Of a stretch of DNA of 64,000 bases, positions 58,830 through 64,000 are shown one piece after another; within the stretch, counting starts at the first letter, position 1, and each line of letters starts with the position of its first letter. This DNA is from Siphonodentalium dalli (lineage: Eukaryota; Mollusca; Scaphopoda; Gadilida; Siphonodentaliidae), in assembly GCA_032622095.1 (NCBI GenBank), contig CP136062.1:55717849-55781848 (forward strand), written 5' to 3'. Under the pieces are notes generated by a model. The model saw nothing but the letters and a program-made list of their open reading frames with translations, was not told the DNA's origin and ran no database searches. A program made the position numbers and the translations under genes.

Positions 58830-59390
58830 TGTATTTGCAATTGCAACTGCATAGAGCAGTACAGCGTAATGATGCCCTCGAACATTTGCAATTGTTTTTG
58901 CATCCATTCTTGCAACCACGTCGCAATAGTTCTTGGCAACCTTTGGATGCTCCAGGATTGATTGATTGATTGATTGATTGGGGTTTATTGTCGCTTTAGC
59001 AACTAAGGCCATATCACGACATTGCCAGTTTTAGTGGTGGAGGAAACCGCACACTTGCGACTAATCTAACAGTGATTTCAATGGCTGATAAACTCGTCAA
59101 CCATGCGCCGCAAACCACCGGCCATCGGCGAGTAACTGGTATCTCCACCAGATAACGATTTCGAGCTACAAAGTCCACGACGGAAACATGAGGATTTGAA
59201 CCCTTATCGCCAGCGCTGGAGGGCGAAACGGCTTGGAGTTGTACCCCTAACCGATTGAGCCACCGACGCCCCGGATGCTCCAGAAAGATCGGTCCATGTC
59301 ACACTCCAACTTTCTTCATAATAGCCTGTCATTTGTATAAAAAAATGGGTTTCGTAAACAAAATTGGGGATTTCGTGCAATGTAGTTAAT
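58830..59390 (-). pseudogene. Cys-rich coding remnant, interrupted by a SINE
   Basis: Reading the minus strand, EESWSVTWTDLSGAS (59325-59281) continues in frame after the SINE and one copy of its target duplication into KGCQELLRRGCKNGCKN and then CKCSRASLRCTALCSCNCK (down to 58830). Spaced C-x-C and C-x3-C pairs like this resemble the Cys-rich tails common at the ends of transposon-encoded proteins. The 3' end is cut by the palindromic MITE at 58829. Protein family not identified. Confidence 0.5.
58956..59272 (-). mobile_element. tRNA-derived SINE, complete, with 11-bp target duplication
   Basis: On the minus strand it begins GGGGCGTCGGTGGCTCAATC with box A (GGTGGCTCAATCGG) and box B (GGGTTCAAATCCTC). 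It ends in (CAAT)n, seen here as (ATTG)n at 58957-58980. GGATGCTCCAG flanks both sides (58945-58955, 59273-59283). Same family as the SINEs within the 830-bp repeats at 3591-5418. Confidence 0.9.
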
Positions 59391-60834
59391 CGTAAATCCC
59401 ATATACTGGAGACATTGGAAACCATTGTTGATAAGCTTCTTATCGATTAGTAGCCTAAAAAATGGCATAACCATAGCAACAGTATGTGGTTTCTGAGAAT
59501 TCTGGAAAATGATCATATGTGAATTAGTTTAGTGACAACGGTGGACTTGTTGGTGGATATGGTTATATAATAATACTTGCATGCATACATTCTCCAAGAC
59601 GAACCTCCAGCACTGATCTCAAGAGTCAAGGTGACTATGAAAGGTCAAGTGTTTTATCACTTCATGTGCTATTATTTGTCTTTATGAGGAACCTTTCTCA
59701 ATTTATTGCATCATATTGATATTCTGTTACATTCTGGAGATCATAGCCTTTATTTTTAGACACATATCTTATCCATATGCTGATTATTACTTGTGTGAGA
59801 GATTTTACGAAACATGTGACCAGGCCAATTGGCGACCCTTAAACTTAGAAATTGCTCTTCCCGATAGACAATGGCCACACCATTAGTTGGGTGGAAAGAG
59901 GACACAATCGTCAATTTTAAGGGGATAAAATATGATCCGAATAACGTACACCGTTGGCATGGCAACCATTTTGGTGAATCACCTGTTGTTTGTCATACTC
60001 TATCCATTATGTATTGCTAATGACCAGAAACCTCATAAAAATTGTTCGCTGTGCATCTATTTTGATTGGGTCATATACTTGTAAGAACATATAAATTTTA
60101 TATATGGGTAGATTCAAAATGCTATCCCCAACAGTATGGTAATAGGACGCTTGTACGCCAATAAAAATAATAATATATATTTAACAACAGTTGAGCATCG
60201 ATGTTTTTATTTATTTCCAGATATTGTCGTAGAACAGGGATCAGTTTAGTTGAAGTGCTTTAAAGTTGTCGGCCTGGGATTACTCAAGTACACAATTTAA
60301 AATCCATATCTCAGGTAAAACATCCGCTTTGCGAGAACGACCGAGATGTTGCTATGAAAAATCCGTTTATCAACTATACATCAAATCGGTCGACGTTTGT
60401 TCAAGTTATATATCGCGATAACGACATTGGCAATGGGCCTTTTGTTTCTGATTGACTGCTTTGAAAAATTCGACTGACTGAACACTGGGAAAGGATAGTT
60501 GAACACTATTTCAATAGAACACAAACATTATATGTAAGACAGACGTAGAGAGAGAGAGATAATATAGAGTGAAAGACAAGGTATATAGATGGAGAATGGA
60601 GAGAGAGCGCGGGAAGGGAAAGATGCTTCTTTTATATTTATATTTTGCCTGATAGATATATAGGGTTATTGTTATTAATTTCGGCGTAATGGTTGCGTGT
60701 TCGGTCAATGGATATGGATTTTGAATGGTTTAAGTGATTAAGCCTCAAGATGAATCAGATTGTATTACTTGTTGTGCTTATCAAATAAGCCCATCTGCAG
60801 CCATAAACTATTGTATTGGTGTTGGGGTCCTTCT
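59391..60834. other. Non-coding spacer and LINE 3' flank
   Basis: Includes a (GA)n-like purine run at 60549-60610. No gene was recognised; the part next to 60835 is probably the 3' UTR of the LINE. Confidence 0.3.
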
Positions 60835-61329
60835 TCATAAAATGTTGGTACATGTGTAAGAAACAAGTATATTATAACGGTATATTTTGAAGGGGGTTAC
60901 ATGTTTGTCCGAAAATGTAGCCTCAAGAGTTCCGAAATATATCAATGACCTTTTTTTTATAAAAACTGAGAGATTCTTGGTAATTCTTCTGTTGTGGTTA
61001 TTGAATAGTGCTGCTAACTTGTTAGCGTTTGGTCTCCGATAATAGTATGGTCCCAGGTATTGTACGCGTATGTCTTGGGGTTCAATACATTTAAGGATTA
61101 CATGATACTCGTCACATATTTCTGAGTTGCAGAGGGCACATAATCTATCCGAATATGGGGCATTGGTCCACGTGCCATATTCTATTGAGAGTCTATGGTT
61201 CCTCGTTCGGAAAAGAAGGATGCTTTGCATGACTCTGTGGTTTGTTATTGATAGGTAACTTTCTCGTTCAAATGAGGTCTTGATAATACGATAAGATGCG
61301 AATTTGCTGGATGTTGCTATCGATGACAA
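60835..61329 (-). pseudogene. 5'-truncated LINE, ORF2 C-terminal domain
   Basis: A 164-codon frame encodes the region after the RT domain of jockey/CR1-like LINEs: HRLSIEYGTW, then LCALCNSEICDEYHVILKC (C-x2-C ... H-x4-C zinc-binding motif, about residues 82-100), then YYYRRPNANKLAALFNNHN and a basic tail. No RT lies upstream (above 61330), so this is a usual 5'-truncated insertion. The frame is uninterrupted, implying a fairly recent insertion. The fragment at 18330 belongs to a related LINE. Confidence 0.75.
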
Positions 61330-61604
61330 CTAATTGTGCTTGGCATGCTCATCGATACTCATTCTCATGATAGCATTATGTATTCAAGCAAGTGTACTAG
61401 TCATCATAATTATAAACCTGTGGATATATATACATAATCATAATATTTAATGAACATTGAAGTCACTTCCGACATATATATTAGCTTACCACTAAATCCG
61501 TTTTATGTTAATGTTCTAATTGGACGCTAGGCCATTGGAAATGCATACATGGATGCTCATGCAGTGCCATATTCGTCAAATATGTTAGCGTTCATGAATA
61601 ACTC

Positions 61605-62500
61605 GTTCGGACGTTAGAACGATCAACCAATTAGTTTGTAAAAGTGGTCAATATTAGCCAGTTTCTTTGCTAAAGACGTAAGCCTACATCCTTCTCGAAA
61701 TTTGAATGCCATTGTGCGCAAATTTCACCGTTTAATCTTCTAGTCTATTCCAGACAAAGCAATTTTCCAAGTAGATTTGGAGAGCTTCTATGAGTACAAT
61801 GGCCTTTCCTATAGAACGTTAATGTCAATAGAACGTTGTTTGATAAACCAACGGCTAATTATGGACCCCTCTACAATTCTGATCTCTCATGATAATCCAG
61901 CGACAAAAAGGGCACCAGTCTCATAAGAGACATATACAACATCACAAAACAACAGGTATGTATTGGACAGTAAACGCCCTTTGTGCTTGTCGTGTTTAGT
62001 AACTCATTCAACGTTCTTTTTAAATATTTTAGAGTTTGCGAGTTGTTAGTCTTGGATCTGATGTTAGAATAATGAACCAATTAGTGTGTAAAAGTGGTCA
62101 ATATCAGCCAGTTTCTTTGCAAAAGACATAAAGGTTACATCCTTCTAGAAAATTTAATTGTCATTGTGTTTCGCAAATTTAACGGTTTATTGTTCTAGTT
62201 TATTCTAAGCAAAGTCATTATCAAGGTAGACCTGGAGAGCTTCGATAGGCATTATGGTATTTCCCATAGAAATTTAATTTCAATAGAACGTTGTTTGATA
62301 AACTAAAGGCTAATTTTGGACCACTCTCCAAATCTGACCTTTCACGATAATCGAGCCATAACAAAAGGCCACCAACCTCATATGAGCGATATACAACATC
62401 ACAGCACAACAGGTGTGTCTTGGAGGTAGTAAGCGCCCTTTGTGTTTGTCGTGTCGAGTTATTCATTCAAAGTTTTTCAATTAAACATTAAAAGTTCTCT
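61605..62500. repeat. ~450-bp tandem duplication, two copies
   Basis: AACCAATTAGTTTGTAAAAG at 61625 and AACCAATTAGTGTGTAAAAG at 62075 start the two copies. Similarity persists across the unit (ATAGAACGTTGTTTGATAAA, ATATACAACATCACA, GCCCTTTGTG). Many base changes show it is not recent. No coding capacity. Confidence 0.8.
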
Positions 62501-64000
62501 TCCTGCTGGATCGGTAAAAAGCGACATTAGCCAGTCAATATAGGTGATCGTGAATATGTGGCAGTGAGGCTCAAATTGCCTCTACTCCTATCGTTAAGGC
62601 TACATACACATACAGACAATACGTTTACAACTTAAAGTCTGAAAGTAACGGTATGACCTGTTCAGACTAAAACCGGACCATTGTCATGTGCACATAAATT
62701 ATAAGTACTTGTAATAGCGTGTGTACCCCTCCCTTCTCACACCCCTGAATCGAACGGAAATTTGATGGAAACAATTTGATGGCGACAAAATGTTTCACCA
62801 AATGTTTGGTTGGTATCCGTGGTGCATGTCATATATATATATATATACCACCCAGATAAACATGTATCACTTAACATGGCCTATGAATAAACCCACTTGT
62901 ATGACATGTTATAATCGATATATATACAATCAAATACATACAACTGAGCAGTATTTGTTACGTGCTTCATTGTGTACGTATGCATATAAATTGTATACTA
63001 GCAGTTATTATGTATATATGCAAAATTATTATGTTGGGTTTTATGTTTGAACATATAGGCCGGAGTCATCATCTCCAGTTTAAACATCCGAGTTAAACCT
63101 GGTTTTAGACCTACATTGGTGGTCAAAGGGCGCATCTTGTCGTTCAGTTGTCATTTAGTTGATAACTCTATTCGATGGTATGAACATGCAGTCAAACTAC
63201 CTTGTTACCAATCAGAACAATGTGCAGGCCGATAAAACGCTTATTGACACGCCATAAATTATCGCGAGCGATATGTATTCATTGAGAAACAAGTATCGCT
63301 CATGGACCACTAATCCATTCTTATTCTGCGTTTAAACAAATCTGCCAAAGGGCATGTCTCTCGACGCGAGTTCACCACTTTGTTTGTGGTTTTCCGCAAG
63401 ATGCTTTACCCGAAAAGACAAAAGTTGGTGTGTTTACATGTATGTTTATATAGACATAGTATGAGATCTGTCTATCTATCCGTCCGTCCGTTCGCAATTT
63501 TTCGTCCTAACCCCAGAACCGCTGTTGTGGGTTAAGTAACTAGATAGAACAAGTTGTAACGAGCACATTTGTTTATTGTTTTGTGTCTACTGATCGCCGC
63601 CAAAAGAGTAGCCGTTAACGTGTCACTTGCAACACTTAGGAAACAGCCGTCCACACCATACTGTGCCATAACCAATAAAAAATCGAAGACTGCCCTCCTG
63701 CAATGTTTTTTTGTTCTTGAGGACACAATTGTCCCGGTTATTCACGCTGTTGGGGTAGGATTGTAATATATGACAACTTCAGAAATTAGCAGTCTTCCGG
63801 GGACTTAGTATCGAACGTGTTTTTATTTTTGAAAACAATGAAAACTGGTTCAGCCAGTTACAGAGGTGTGTTGACGATTTAAATGCAGACGGGGAACCAC
63901 AGTGCAGTTATATTTGTCGTTAACTTCCTGTTGATCTCTCCAAGACAAAATCCATACATGGGAATGACATGACCACCATCCGATTTTAAATGTGTGGAAT
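62501..64000. other. Right-edge stretch, no confirmed gene
   Basis: Short frames only. Near 63920-63960 a frame reads LPVDLSKTKSIH, weakly like the NxxKTK region of LINE RTs; too little to call. Confidence 0.25.

Overview
The window is eukaryotic and almost entirely made of repeats. There are no operons. Coding sequence is split by introns with GT..AG borders in matching phase, the DNA is AT-rich, and the transposon types (Ngaro/DIRS-like tyrosine-recombinase retroelement, PIF/Harbinger, hAT and piggyBac MITEs, FLYWCH/MULE, jockey/CR1-like LINEs, tRNA-derived SINEs) point to an invertebrate animal. One host gene joins a PAN/apple domain, a Thr-rich linker and a C-type lectin domain, an architecture common in molluscs. 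A marine mollusc or another lophotrochozoan is my best guess; the species is an inference.

Region 1 (1-18067) is one old tyrosine-recombinase retrotransposon taken apart by later insertions. Its gag start (zinc knuckle) is at the left edge. A roughly 186-bp piece of gag is present twice (608-793 and 5418-5498 + 8501-8605), flanking 4.6 kb of unrelated DNA that includes an ~830-bp tandem repeat carrying a SINE. The second gag copy is split by two PIF/Harbinger-like elements placed end to end in one TTA site (5499-6910 and 6914-8497). A 5.1-kb near-palindromic element with long inverted arms and two satellite arrays (8648-13735) sits exactly between gag and pol. RT, RNase H and tyrosine recombinase follow (13736-17258). 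The split direct repeats of the 3' end (17363-18067) hold a TATA box and an AATAAA.

Region 2 (18330-26106) holds a LINE scrap, a 5.2-kb element with long inverted ends rich in ATGGCG motifs, a 0.9-kb inverted-repeat element and a textbook 254-bp hAT MITE with 8-bp target duplication.

Region 3 (26425-50452) is the host gene: four coding exons joined by three phase-1 introns, predicted product 263 aa, secreted. Intron 1 (16.3 kb) contains a 37-bp minisatellite, a LINE remnant, a long fold-back element with a FLYWCH/MULE transposon inserted in one arm, a 3-kb array of a 34-bp satellite, and hAT, piggyBac and PIF MITEs. Intron 2 (6.2 kb) has a decayed LINE split by a ~125-bp tandem repeat, a 159-bp fold-back MITE and another PIF MITE.

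Region 4 (50453-64000) has no convincing host gene. It contains a piggyBac-like MITE, a 1.6-kb array of a 49-bp satellite, a family of fold-back repeats, a SINE inserted into a Cys-rich coding remnant, a 5'-truncated LINE and a 450-bp tandem duplication.

All identities come from reading motifs and terminal repeats by eye; no alignment or database search was run.
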